A DNA stretch of 50,439 bases from Nitrospirota bacterium (GTDB lineage Bacteria; UBA2233): positions 1 through 50,439 of the forward strand of contig WOZJ01000014.1 in the NCBI GenBank assembly GCA_011620345.1, given 5' to 3'. The notes under the pieces were generated by a model. That model did not search any database. It had not been told where the DNA came from and worked only from the letters and a program-made list of their open reading frames with translations. The first letter of the stretch is position 1. Every line of letters begins with the position of its first letter. Below, piece after piece: positions 9,316 to 16,846 of the stretch. The position numbers were made by a program, and so were the translations under genes.

Positions 9316-9345
9316 TTGCAAGTTCTCGTGGAAAAAGTGTAGGAT
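9316..9345 (+). promoter_or_regulatory. Candidate sigma-70 promoter for HIT-lapA-rlpA
   Basis: TTGCAA at 9316-9321 and TAGGAT at 9340-9345 are separated by 18 nt. The predicted start, near 9352, would leave a leader of about 30 nt before the ATG at 9382. An overlapping TTGACT at 9311 is a better -35 but is spaced too far (23 nt). Confidence 0.4.
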
Positions 9346-9381
9346 CGAGTATCGGAAAGGCCACAACCGGGAAGTTGCGCG

Positions 9382-9864
9382 ATGGAGCCTCTTTTTTCGC
9401 CTTGGCGCGGGGCCTACGTAGAGGACATTCATAAGAGAAATGAAGGCGGATGCATCTTTTGTTCCGCCTTTCAAGGGGACGACGAGAGCCATCTCGTTGT
9501 TGGCCGCGGAAAGGTTAGCTTTGCGATGCTCAACCTTTATCCTTACAACCCAGGACATATCCTCATCGTTCCCAATCGTCACCTTAGCCGGGTTCAGGAG
9601 CTTGGAGAAGCCGAAAGGGGCGAGCTGGCGGAGTGGGTCGCAAAGCTGGAGGGCGTGCTGAGGGGCTCCTACAAGCCAGACGGGATCAACGTCGGAATGA
9701 ACCTTGGAAAGGCAGCCGGGGCCGGCATCGAAGACCACCTCCACGTGCATATGGTGCCCAGATGGAACGGTGACACAAACTTCATGCCTGTTTTCTTCGG
9801 AACCAAGGTGATTTCCGAGGCGTTAAAAGACAGCCTCCGAAAGATACGCCAAGCGCTCCTATGA
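9382..9864 (+). CDS. HIT family hydrolase/phosphorylase (Ap4A phosphorylase-like)
   Basis: Histidine-triad nucleotide-binding protein of 160 residues. It begins with the PLFSPWRGAYVEDI stretch and CIFC zinc-type motif typical of the bacterial HIT branch related to Ap4A phosphorylases, then has NPGHILIVPNRH near residue 55 and the triad HLHVHMVPRW near 120. The family acts on nucleoside polyphosphates or nucleotidyl adducts in the cytoplasm; the actual substrate is not readable from sequence. It starts the block after the rpsA terminator, and its stop overlaps the next ATG (ATGA). Confidence 0.88.
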   Translation: MEPLFSPWRGAYVEDIHKRNEGGCIFCSAFQGDDESHLVVGRGKVSFAMLNLYPYNPGHILIVPNRHLSRVQELGEAERGELAEWVAKLEGVLRGSYKPDGINVGMNLGKAAGAGIEDHLHVHMVPRWNGDTNFMPVFFGTKVISEALKDSLRKIRQALL

Positions 9865-10229
9865 GCACGATGCCATTTAGGGTTGTTCGAGTTGCGCTTA
9901 TATTTTTAATATTTCTTGCGCTGGTCGTCTTCTGCTTTCAGAATGCAGCGGTTCTTTCGGCGCGGCTCCAGCTCTATTACGATTTAGGGTTTGTACGAGT
10001 TACCCCTTTCTCGGCCCCCGTGTATGCTCTTTTCTTGGTTGCGTTTCTTGTGGGGCTTTTCGTTGACGGGCTCATAGGGTTGGTGTATTGGTACAAAGCC
10101 GCAGTTCTCGAAGAAAGGCTAAGGCGGCTCTCAAAAACCAAGGCCCGGGAAGAATCAGAGGAAACAGCGACACTTCCAGCCCAGCAAGAAGAAAAGGAGG
10201 GAACATCGCCATGGGATGAACCGGCTTAG
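9861..10229 (+). CDS. LapA domain (DUF1049) inner-membrane protein
   Basis: Small protein of 122 residues with two hydrophobic segments, roughly residues 7-27 (VALIFLIFLALVVFCFQN) and 50-75 (PVYALFLVAFLVGLFVDGLI), followed by a charged coiled-coil-like cytoplasmic tail rich in Arg, Lys and Glu. This is the architecture of the LapA/DUF1049 family, whose E. coli member works with LapB to control lipopolysaccharide assembly through LpxC turnover. No lapB is in view, so the role is inferred from the family. It is coupled by ATGA to the HIT gene and overlaps the RlpA gene by 14 nt. Confidence 0.8.
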   Translation: MSTMPFRVVRVALIFLIFLALVVFCFQNAAVLSARLQLYYDLGFVRVTPFSAPVYALFLVAFLVGLFVDGLIGLVYWYKAAVLEERLRRLSKTKAREESEETATLPAQQEEKEGTSPWDEPA

Positions 10230-10689
10230 CATGTTCGCTCAAAGCCTTGCCTTCAAACCTTTTGGATGGTTCGGCCTGTTTAGCACCACCCTTTGGATTC
10301 TTACGGGCGGAGGCTGTTTTTTTGCCGGCAGGCAAACTACCGATCGATTGCCCCAACAACACCGTATTTTGGTCCCCGTTTCCAAGGAGCGAGGGGTAGC
10401 CAGTTGGTACGGTCCAGGGTTTCACGGAAACGCAACGGCCAACGGAGAGGTGTTCAACGGCAAATTGTTCACGGCGGCCCATAACGAGCTTCCCTTTGGG
10501 ACGCTCGTGAGGGTTCGATCGCCGAAAACAGGCCGGTGGGCTGTTGTACGGATCAACGACAGGGGACCTAACTGTCCCGGTAGAGCCATTGACCTTTCAG
10601 AAGCTGCGGCAAAACAGATCGGCCTCAAGCGTTCAGGAACGGCCGAGGTCGTTATTGAGGTTTTAGAGCCGATGATGGTGTTTCGGTAA
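10216..10689 (+). CDS. RlpA-like septal/lytic transglycosylase family lipoprotein
   Basis: The 157-residue protein has an N-terminal hydrophobic segment ending at Cys34 (sequence ILTGGGC, a weak lipobox because the -3 position is Gly). A double-psi beta-barrel domain follows with the RlpA hallmarks VASWYGPGFHGNATANGEVF, LPFGTLVRV, VRINDRGPN and AIDLSEAAAKQIGL. Known RlpA proteins cleave naked glycan strands at division septa; the conserved Asp in INDRGP is present. It has no SPOR domain, unlike E. coli RlpA, so septal targeting may differ. The ATG at 10216 lies 15 nt from AAGGAGG; ATG 10211 is blocked by an immediate stop. Confidence 0.85.
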   Translation: MNRLSMFAQSLAFKPFGWFGLFSTTLWILTGGGCFFAGRQTTDRLPQQHRILVPVSKERGVASWYGPGFHGNATANGEVFNGKLFTAAHNELPFGTLVRVRSPKTGRWAVVRINDRGPNCPGRAIDLSEAAAKQIGLKRSGTAEVVIEVLEPMMVFR

Positions 10690-11031
10690 GGCCAAGCGAG
10701 CTTAAGGCTATGTAGCCTTCCTACTGCTTAGAATTTGCTTAGAATTCCGCCTAAGGCAGCAAAGCAGGGGGCCGCTCGGCCTCCGATCGAGCGCGCCTGA
10801 TCCTTGCGATCCCGCGTTCTCCAGGACGCGCCCTGTGTTTGTAGGTCCTACCCTGTTTAAACCCCGATCTATGGCGTCTTTTGGTGTGTATAAGCGAGGC
10901 GCTTGAGTAGCAGCCCAGGGCTTGCTCACGTTGAACGCCATCCCTCGATAGCCGGGTCAACCTTGCCTCGCTTCGAGGCTCAATGCCCCGGCTATCGAAA
11001 GGGAGAATCGAGCGTTATACACGATCAGGCC
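10690..11031. other. Intergenic region between convergent rlpA and porin genes
   Basis: This 342-nt gap has no recognisable gene. It contains a short hairpin AAGGCTA-TG-TAGCCTT at 10704-10719, a perfect tandem duplication of TGCTTAGAATT at 10725-10735 and 10736-10746, and a large nested inverted repeat at 10941-11004 (listed separately). Reading frames in it resemble no family. Confidence 0.6.
10941..11004. repeat. Nested inverted repeat between convergent genes
   Basis: A 12-bp perfect arm TCGATAGCCGGG (10945-10956) pairs with 10987-10998, and TCCC/GGGA extends it outward with one unpaired base. Inside, GCCTCG at 10965-10970 pairs with 10974-10979. There is no T-run on either side, so a simple intrinsic terminator is not assured. 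A role in ending the two facing transcripts is inference. Confidence 0.75.
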
Positions 11032-12351
11032 CTAAAATTGAAGGGTAAGCCCGACCCCTCCCGCGATCTGGTAGCCGTCTGCCCTCCAAGATGGCTGGCC
11101 CAAGCTTGGGTCTTTTTCTTGGTTGCGGTTCTCCATCATCTGGTACTGGACGAACGCGTCCAAAAGCAAGGGGTATTTGAGCTTGGCCTGCGTGAAGGGT
11201 ATATGGAGGTCTTCGAGGACGTAACCAACCCCCCAGGAGAGCACGTTCTTGTCGTTGTCCAAATAGTTGCTCGGGATGTCTCCCTGGTCGGGAACGGGCG
11301 ATTCCTCGTGCCAGTAGCCCATCCTGACGAAGAGGTTCTTGTAAAGCTCGTACTCGGCCCCAACCCTGGGGACGTACGTGTCCTTCCATTTCCTTACGGG
11401 CGTTTCATGCCATGAGGGAATGCTGAAATCGCTCCACTTGTACCAGGTTAAATCAAAAGACACCAAGAGCTTGTCTATTGGTCTTATGGCTATCCCCCAC
11501 GTGTGGTTCTGGGGCAGGTAGTAATCGATAAACATTAACCTCAGGTTAATCGGAAGCTCGATGCCAGGCGATGCCCCTGGGATGAGGTCGGCCGTCGTGT
11601 TGATCCTCACAGGGTTCTTTTGTTGCATTTCGCCCCGATACGTGTAGGAGAGCTTAAGCCAATCCATCGGAACAAAAAGCACCCCTCCGATCGGGGCGAT
11701 CTCCCAGTTTGCATCGATGTCAATCTCTTTTGCGTAGATGTTGCCCCTGAGGTCGGTACGTACGTTCAACTCCGGAATGCCGATGTCATGCCACATGTTG
11801 AGCGAGGCGCCCGCGAAGAGCTTATTTTTGATCACCTCGATCCCAGTTCCCACGACTGTGTGAATCCGATTGGCGTTATCGCCGTAGCGGATGAAACGCG
11901 GGTTTTCAGGGGCCCAGTCGTGGATCCGCCAGGCGGCCTTTAGGTTGTCTCCTATGGCTGAAAACACGCCAAAGTTGATCCGCCTGTCGATGTCGATGAT
12001 TTTTGAGAGGTCGACCGTGAGACCGATGATCGGCGCGTCGAACTCCTCATCGTTTAAAAGGCTCATCCTGCCGTTTTCGCCTGGCAGGTACTGCTTGAGT
12101 CGCGGCTGTCCGTAGAGGTAGCCCAAAAAGAGCTGATGGTGGCGAATCTGGGCCAAGCCCGCGGGGTTGTAGTATGCCGCGCTGAAATCGTCTGCCACGG
12201 CAGAGTAGGCGTTGCCCATACCGATCGCCCGGGGAGACATGCCGAACACCTCCTGAACGTTGGCCGAGGCTTGGCTGCTCAGGATACCAAGAAGGCCAAA
12301 CAGGGCAAAAAGCCCGATGGCCGCGCTTTTGTAGCCTCGCTGCATGTGCAT
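11032..12351 (-). CDS. FadL/OMPP1-type outer-membrane porin, second of a tandem pair
   Basis: Predicted beta-barrel transport protein of 439 residues with a Sec signal peptide (hydrophobic core about residues 12-25, cleavage near SQASA-NV). The mature N terminus carries the family hatch motif AIGMGNAYSAVADD...YYNPAGLAQI (residues 41-67), and the C terminus ends LTLQF, with the terminal aromatic used for BAM recognition. FadL relatives move hydrophobic compounds such as fatty acids or aromatics across the outer membrane; the substrate is unknown. The ATG has GGAGGT about 6 nt upstream. It lies 15 nt after its paralogue at 12367-13677 and is evidently co-transcribed with it. The partner shares the same layout. 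Confidence 0.85.
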   Translation of the reverse strand: MHMQRGYKSAAIGLFALFGLLGILSSQASANVQEVFGMSPRAIGMGNAYSAVADDFSAAYYNPAGLAQIRHHQLFLGYLYGQPRLKQYLPGENGRMSLLNDEEFDAPIIGLTVDLSKIIDIDRRINFGVFSAIGDNLKAAWRIHDWAPENPRFIRYGDNANRIHTVVGTGIEVIKNKLFAGASLNMWHDIGIPELNVRTDLRGNIYAKEIDIDANWEIAPIGGVLFVPMDWLKLSYTYRGEMQQKNPVRINTTADLIPGASPGIELPINLRLMFIDYYLPQNHTWGIAIRPIDKLLVSFDLTWYKWSDFSIPSWHETPVRKWKDTYVPRVGAEYELYKNLFVRMGYWHEESPVPDQGDIPSNYLDNDKNVLSWGVGYVLEDLHIPFTQAKLKYPLLLDAFVQYQMMENRNQEKDPSLGQPSWRADGYQIAGGVGLTLQF

Positions 12352-12366
12352 CTTCCTACCTCCCTT

Positions 12367-13677
12367 CTAAAACTTTAGCGTAATGCCGCCGGCAACGGTG
12401 ATGACGTTGCCCTTGATCGTGTAATCGCTCAAGCTCGGGTCGCTCTTGTCCATCGTGCGGCTTGGCAAATGCCAGTACTGCATGGCCAAATCAACCGTGA
12501 TAGGTACCTTGATCACCCCCAACGGGTCGTTGAATCTGTAGCCTAACCCCCAAGAAAAGACGTGCCTGTCGGTATCCAGGTAATTAGACCTGGCGTACTG
12601 GTTGGGTACGGGCGAGGGCTCGTAGAAGTACCCGGCCCTTAGTGCGAGCGCATCGGTTAGCTTGTACTCAACCCCGACCCTTGGGATGACCGTATCGTCC
12701 CATTTGGGCGTAGGGCCGCCCCTGTAGGGGTTACGGTAGCTAGACCACTTGAACCAGGAGACATCGAGCGAGGTTAAGAGTCTTGGCGTCCAGTCGTAGG
12801 CCACGCCAAAATTGTGCTGCTGGGGCACGAAGTAGGCGTTGAAGCCTGGGATGTCCAGGTTAATCGGGATGTCGATCAGGTTCGAGCCCGGGACGGAGTG
12901 CGTAACGGCCTGGGCATATACAGGTGCCACGTCCAGTTCGAGCTGGCCCCTGAAGCTATAGCCGAGCCTAAGCTTACTTGTTGGCTTCAAGAGGGCGCCT
13001 ATTATGGGTGCGATTTCGGTATCGACTCCCTCGTTGAAGTTTGCCCCCGAGGAACGCGAGCGGCCAAGATCGATCCCCAACCCTTCGCTTGCCATTGCGG
13101 GCATCCTGGACTTGCCAGAGATGATGAACCGGATGCCCGCCCCAAAAGAAATCCACTTCCAGCGCTCTGGCTGCAAGGAGAGCCCGGCCACCAAATGGAT
13201 TCTATCCAGGTAATCTCCGTAGCGGTACCAGTGCGGCGTGCTCGGGTCTGGGTCGTAGATCCGGTAGATGGATTGAAAGTTGTCCGGGCTCGAAACAATC
13301 AGCCCAAACCGGCTGTGCACGGGAAGCGTGCCCTCGAAGGCCTCGTCTAGGTTGAAGGCCATCGCGATGACGGGGGCCCTTAGGTTGTCTGGCCCGCGCG
13401 ACTGGGCAGGCCCTGGCCCCCCGTTCATTTTTAGAGAAGGGCTCGAGTAGATGTAGCCCAGGCTCATCTCATGCTCGCTGAGCTGGGCCAAGCCCGCCGG
13501 GTTGTAGTAGACGGCGTAGACGTCGTCGGCTACGGCCGTGTAGGCGTTCCCCATGGACATCGCCCGGTAGCCGATGCCGTACATGTCGAAGATGTCTGCC
13601 CTAGCCTTGAAGGGCAGGAAAAGCAGGATCAAAAACCCGAGGAGCAAAGCCAAGCATCGTTGCCCTTTTGAGTTCAT
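12367..13677 (-). CDS. FadL/OMPP1-type outer-membrane porin, first of a tandem pair
   Basis: Beta-barrel protein of 436 residues with a clear signal peptide (hydrophobic core about residues 8-20, cleavage after KARA). It has the FadL N-terminal motif AMSMGNAYTAVADD...YYNPAGLAQL and a C-terminal ITLKF ending. It is paralogous to its neighbour along the whole length, including the PRVGVEYKL and DTDRHVFSWGLGYRF strands. I start it at the internal Met at 13677 because GGGGAG sits 7 nt upstream; the longer form from 13701 lacks a ribosome binding site and would put charged residues before the signal peptide. A strong promoter lies upstream at 13765-13792. Confidence 0.85.
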   Translation of the reverse strand: MNSKGQRCLALLLGFLILLFLPFKARADIFDMYGIGYRAMSMGNAYTAVADDVYAVYYNPAGLAQLSEHEMSLGYIYSSPSLKMNGGPGPAQSRGPDNLRAPVIAMAFNLDEAFEGTLPVHSRFGLIVSSPDNFQSIYRIYDPDPSTPHWYRYGDYLDRIHLVAGLSLQPERWKWISFGAGIRFIISGKSRMPAMASEGLGIDLGRSRSSGANFNEGVDTEIAPIIGALLKPTSKLRLGYSFRGQLELDVAPVYAQAVTHSVPGSNLIDIPINLDIPGFNAYFVPQQHNFGVAYDWTPRLLTSLDVSWFKWSSYRNPYRGGPTPKWDDTVIPRVGVEYKLTDALALRAGYFYEPSPVPNQYARSNYLDTDRHVFSWGLGYRFNDPLGVIKVPITVDLAMQYWHLPSRTMDKSDPSLSDYTIKGNVITVAGGITLKF

Positions 13678-13984
13678 CTCGATTCTCCCCGAACATTTCA
13701 TTCATCAGAAAAAAAGAAGCAAAGAATTTTTCTAGAACTTGGTTTTCTAATTCCGCTCTATTTGATTAGATCAAAACCTGTACGCTTGTCAAGGGGTGAG
13801 CAAAAGCTATTCTCTTTTTTAATAGACGTATTTATAAACCTGCAATGATGGATTTTTTTGATGCAAGCCGGCCGATACGCTCATGTCCCGTCCGGGAAGG
13901 TCCATAGAAATTTGGTTGCCCGTGGGTGCTAGCCCCGAGACAGGCCGTATTCCGGTATTCGGGAATGGCCGGTTCCTTGGTATA
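13678..13984. other. Divergent intergenic region between porins and uppS
   Basis: This 307-nt region holds the minus-strand porin promoter and, at its right edge, a consensus -10 box TATAAT at 13981-13986 on the plus strand, with only a poor -35 (TTCGGG at 13958, 17-nt spacing). An in-frame extension of uppS upstream to 13883 is open but resembles nothing. Confidence 0.55.
13765..13792 (-). promoter_or_regulatory. Sigma-70-type promoter for the porin pair
   Basis: On the minus strand a perfect TTGACA (13787-13792) is followed after 16 nt by TCTAAT (13765-13770, 5 of 6 to consensus), giving a leader of about 80 nt before the ATG at 13677. The surroundings are markedly AT-rich compared with the coding DNA. 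Confidence 0.65.
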
Positions 13985-14770
13985 ATGATAACCTTAAGGA
14001 AAATACGGGGGCTGGGAGCGTGTTTGGTGTCCAGGGTGTGGGGTAGCGGGGAGCTTCCTAGGCATGTAGCCATTATCATGGACGGAAACGGCCGCTATGC
14101 CCAGAATTTGGGCAAATCAAGGCTCTACGGTCACAAGATGGGTGTAAGGCGCCTTTGGGACATCCTCGAGGCGACGCTGGAAGCCGGCATTCCCTATCTA
14201 AGCGTGTTTGCCTTTTCGACCGAGAACTGGCAAAGGCCAACAAAGGAAGTCAAGGGGCTGTTCCGGATCGCCCGGTCGACCGTGCGGGTCTATACGCCGA
14301 AAATTCAATCCCTCGGTGTGCGTTTCTTGTGCATCGGGAACAAACGGACGCTGAACCCAAAGGACTTGCAAGCTATCGAACGGCTTGAATCGGACACATC
14401 TAAGAACCAAAAGCTCACTTTGGCCGTTGCGTTAGACTACGGGGGCAGGTGGGAAATCCTTGAAGCCGCCCGCAAGGCGGCCGAGCTTGCGGCCAAAGGG
14501 GAGCTTTTGCCCGAAGCGCTTACGGAGGAGCGGTTCGGCTCGATGCTTCAGAGCGCTGTCATCCCAGACCCGGACCTGTTGATCCGGACAGGTGGCGAGT
14601 GCCGGTTGAGCAATTTTATGCTTTGGCAGGCGGCGTACAGCGAGTTGTATTTCAGCCAAGAGCTTTGGCCCGCGTTCACAAAAGAGCATTACTTAAGCGC
14701 ATTAGAGGATTATGTTGGGAGAGAGCGTAGGTTCGGCCGGGTGTCCAAGCGCCCCTTTTCGTTCGCTTGA
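13985..14770 (+). CDS. uppS: Undecaprenyl diphosphate synthase (isoprenyl transferase)
   Basis: Adds isopentenyl units in cis to farnesyl diphosphate to build the C55 lipid carrier for peptidoglycan and O-antigen. Motifs are canonical: HVAIIMDGNGRYA (catalytic Asp, phosphate-binding GNGR), SVFAFSTENWQRP, and near the C terminus LLIRTGGECRLSNFMLWQ followed by YSELYFSQELWPAF. The start is uncertain. ATG 13985 gives 261 residues but overlaps a TATAAT box; TTG 14024 or GTG 14027, both served by GGGAG at 14014-14018, would give 248 or 247 residues. It opens the uppS-cdsA-dxr-rseP run. The pyrH and frr genes that often precede uppS are absent here. Confidence 0.93.
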   Translation: MITLRKIRGLGACLVSRVWGSGELPRHVAIIMDGNGRYAQNLGKSRLYGHKMGVRRLWDILEATLEAGIPYLSVFAFSTENWQRPTKEVKGLFRIARSTVRVYTPKIQSLGVRFLCIGNKRTLNPKDLQAIERLESDTSKNQKLTLAVALDYGGRWEILEAARKAAELAAKGELLPEALTEERFGSMLQSAVIPDPDLLIRTGGECRLSNFMLWQAAYSELYFSQELWPAFTKEHYLSALEDYVGRERRFGRVSKRPFSFA

Positions 14771-14803
14771 GGAAGGCTTTCCTAAAATTTGGAACAACCA
14801 TGC

Positions 14804-15652
14804 ATGGCTAAGCCTTTCCCGATAAGACGGCCAAAACCCTTGGAGATGCCTCGAGCCGGCGTGCCTCTTGTGGCTCGCCTTTTGACGGGGATCGTCGGGG
14901 CCATTTGCCTCGTCTGGGCCCTTTGGGCCGGAAGAGAGGCTGCGGCTTGCGCGTTGATTGCGGCCTTTTCTTTTTTGGGCGCGCTCGAGTTTTTTCAAGC
15001 GGCAGGTCTGGGTCGTAGGGTTGGGCTAGGCATCCTTGTCGGGTTACTCGTTCTTACGAGCGCGACTTTTGAAGCCGAAACATTCCTTGTCGCCTACGGC
15101 CTGTCGCTTACCTGCTTGTGGCTTTTTTACCCTTTAAAGCGCGAGGACCCGAGCCGCTTGCTTGTGAGGCTCTCGCTCGAGACGACAGGGTTCGTTTATG
15201 CGAGCCTTCCATTCATTGCTCTGGGGATGCTCCTGAGAACAGACGGAGGGTTAGGCTGGCTCGTTTATTTGCTCTTTGTCGTGTGGATGGCGGATGTGGG
15301 GGGCTTTGTATTCGGCAGCCTCTTTGGTAGGCACAGAGTATTTGCCATGAGCCCCTCCAAGACGCTCGAGGGTTTTTTGGGGGGAGTTTGTTCCTCCGCG
15401 CTGGCCTCTTGGCTTGCGGCCTGGGCTGGGCTTGTCGAAGGGGGCGTGCCATGGGCGGTTTGGCCTTTTTTGGGCGCAGCGCTTGGGGTATTGGGCGCGC
15501 TAGGAGACCTGTTCGAGTCGTTCCTTAAAAGGGCGCTCGGAATCAAGGATTTTGGCCGGAGCCTGCCCGGACACGGGGGGGTCTTAGACCGCGTAGACAG
15601 CCTTGTGTTCAGCTCCTGGGCGCTCTTAATGTTGCGAAGAATCGGGCTATGA
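14804..15652 (+). CDS. cdsA: Phosphatidate cytidylyltransferase (CDP-diglyceride synthase)
   Basis: Makes CDP-diacylglycerol from phosphatidic acid and CTP in the inner membrane, the branch point to all phospholipids. The 282-residue protein has about seven hydrophobic segments and the family signature SPSKTLEGFLGG followed by GDLFESFLKRALGIKDFG, LPGHGGVLDRVDS (about residues 183-265). ATG 14804 is preferred, with GGAA upstream; TTG 14789 would add five residues. The product is the substrate of PssA, encoded in the same run at 22630, whose product Psd then decarboxylates. The stop overlaps the dxr start (ATGA). Confidence 0.92.
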   Translation: MAKPFPIRRPKPLEMPRAGVPLVARLLTGIVGAICLVWALWAGREAAACALIAAFSFLGALEFFQAAGLGRRVGLGILVGLLVLTSATFEAETFLVAYGLSLTCLWLFYPLKREDPSRLLVRLSLETTGFVYASLPFIALGMLLRTDGGLGWLVYLLFVVWMADVGGFVFGSLFGRHRVFAMSPSKTLEGFLGGVCSSALASWLAAWAGLVEGGVPWAVWPFLGAALGVLGALGDLFESFLKRALGIKDFGRSLPGHGGVLDRVDSLVFSSWALLMLRRIGL

Positions 15653-16830
15653 GGACCTCAAAGAAGCCCAAACGTTTGGCAATCCTCGGCGCGACGGGCT
15701 CTGTCGGCGCGCAGGCCCTGGATGTATTTCAGTCCTACCGCGAGGGCTTTGAGCTTGTAGGCATAAGTGCATGCAAGAGCTGGGAGCGGCTCGCCTCTTT
15801 GGCAGAGGCGTTCGAGCCCGAGTGGGTGTTTTTGGCGGACCCTAGTGCCAGGGGGTTTTTGAGGAAAACCTTGGCGAAGACGAGCGTAACCATCCTCGAG
15901 GACGAACAGGCCCTGCTCGATACGCTTTCGCCGGAGGCGCTCGACCTTGTTTTGGCCTGCGTCTCGGGTACGGACGCGCTCAAGCCCACCCTTGCGGCCC
16001 TGGAGCGGGGCATTGACGTTGGGCTGGCCAACAAGGAAGCCATGCTCGTGCTGGGGCCGTTGCTCAAGAAGGCGGCGAAGGGTTCGGGTGCGAGGATTTT
16101 TCCGATGGACAGCGAGCACGCGGCCGTGGAGCGAGCGTTGAGGGGCGTTCAAAGCCGCAAAGAGGTACGCAAGGTGATCCTTACCTCCTCCGGCGGTCCT
16201 TTTTGGACGCTTCCCGAAGAGGCCCTCAAGCATGTCTCCAGAGAGGAGGTTCTTAAGCATCCCGTATGGAGCATGGGTTCCAAGATCACGGTGGATTCGG
16301 CCACGCTCATGAACAAGGGTTTTGAGCTGATCGAAGCCTGCTTGCTGTTCGATATCCCCATGGAAAAGCTCGAGGTGTGGATCCACCCTCAAGGGTTGGT
16401 GCACGGAATTCTAGAGTTGAACGATGGTCAGCACATATGGATCGTTTCGGAGCCGGATATGCGCATCCCGATCGCCCAAGCCATGTTTTTTCCGTGGGTG
16501 CCCCCGACTCCTCTCCGTTCTTTTCGTCCTTTTGGTAGGGAGTTTACGTTTTTCATGGCGGACGACGCGCGATTTCCTGCGCTTAAGCTCGCACGGGAGG
16601 CGTTTTCGGCCTCCCGTGCGAGCGTTGTCCGGCTCGTTGCGGCCAACGAGGTGTTGGTTGAAGCGTTTCTTCATGGAAACTTGCCATTTTGGCGTATCGT
16701 TCCGTTATTAGAGGAGTTTGCGGCCTCTAGCCAGGATGAGGCGGCACCCGGCCTTTCAGACCTTTCGTCCACGCTTGCGTTCCTTGGGGTGACGAAAGAT
16801 GCCGCATGCACTCTTCTAAACCAGGACTGA
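15649..16830 (+). CDS. dxr: 1-deoxy-D-xylulose-5-phosphate reductoisomerase
   Basis: Second step of the MEP pathway, making 2-C-methyl-D-erythritol 4-phosphate with NADPH, the source of the isoprenoids used by UppS and MiaA. The 393 residues show the NADPH motif GATGSVGAQALD (residues 14-25), the LANKEAMLVLG stretch, the metal-binding MDSEHAA, the substrate stretch MGSKITVDSATLMNKG, and HPQGLVHG. The ATG overlaps the cdsA stop. A perfect 15-bp inverted repeat lies inside the coding sequence (16587-16623). It encodes the stretch just after the ARFPALKLA motif and is described separately. Confidence 0.95.
   Translation: MRTSKKPKRLAILGATGSVGAQALDVFQSYREGFELVGISACKSWERLASLAEAFEPEWVFLADPSARGFLRKTLAKTSVTILEDEQALLDTLSPEALDLVLACVSGTDALKPTLAALERGIDVGLANKEAMLVLGPLLKKAAKGSGARIFPMDSEHAAVERALRGVQSRKEVRKVILTSSGGPFWTLPEEALKHVSREEVLKHPVWSMGSKITVDSATLMNKGFELIEACLLFDIPMEKLEVWIHPQGLVHGILELNDGQHIWIVSEPDMRIPIAQAMFFPWVPPTPLRSFRPFGREFTFFMADDARFPALKLAREAFSASRASVVRLVAANEVLVEAFLHGNLPFWRIVPLLEEFAASSQDEAAPGLSDLSSTLAFLGVTKDAACTLLNQD
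16587..16623. repeat. Perfect 15-bp inverted repeat inside dxr
   Basis: GCTCGCACGGGAGGC (16587-16601) is exactly complementary to 16609-16623, separated by the 7-nt loop GTTTTCG. It lies wholly within the dxr reading frame, and no T-run follows it. Confidence 0.95.
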
Positions 16831-16846
16831 CGTAAGGAGGGTCGTT

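Larger units (their letters stand above)
9035..9381. other. Intergenic region rpsA to HIT gene
   Basis: This 347-nt gap holds the rpsA terminator at 9085-9120 and a candidate promoter for the HIT gene at 9316-9345. No open reading frame with protein-family resemblance was seen between them. Confidence 0.7.

Noticed and set aside
10211-10219. ATG 10211 as the start of the RlpA-like gene
   Set aside because: It has better spacing from AAGGAGG than ATG 10216, but meets a TGA stop after two codons.
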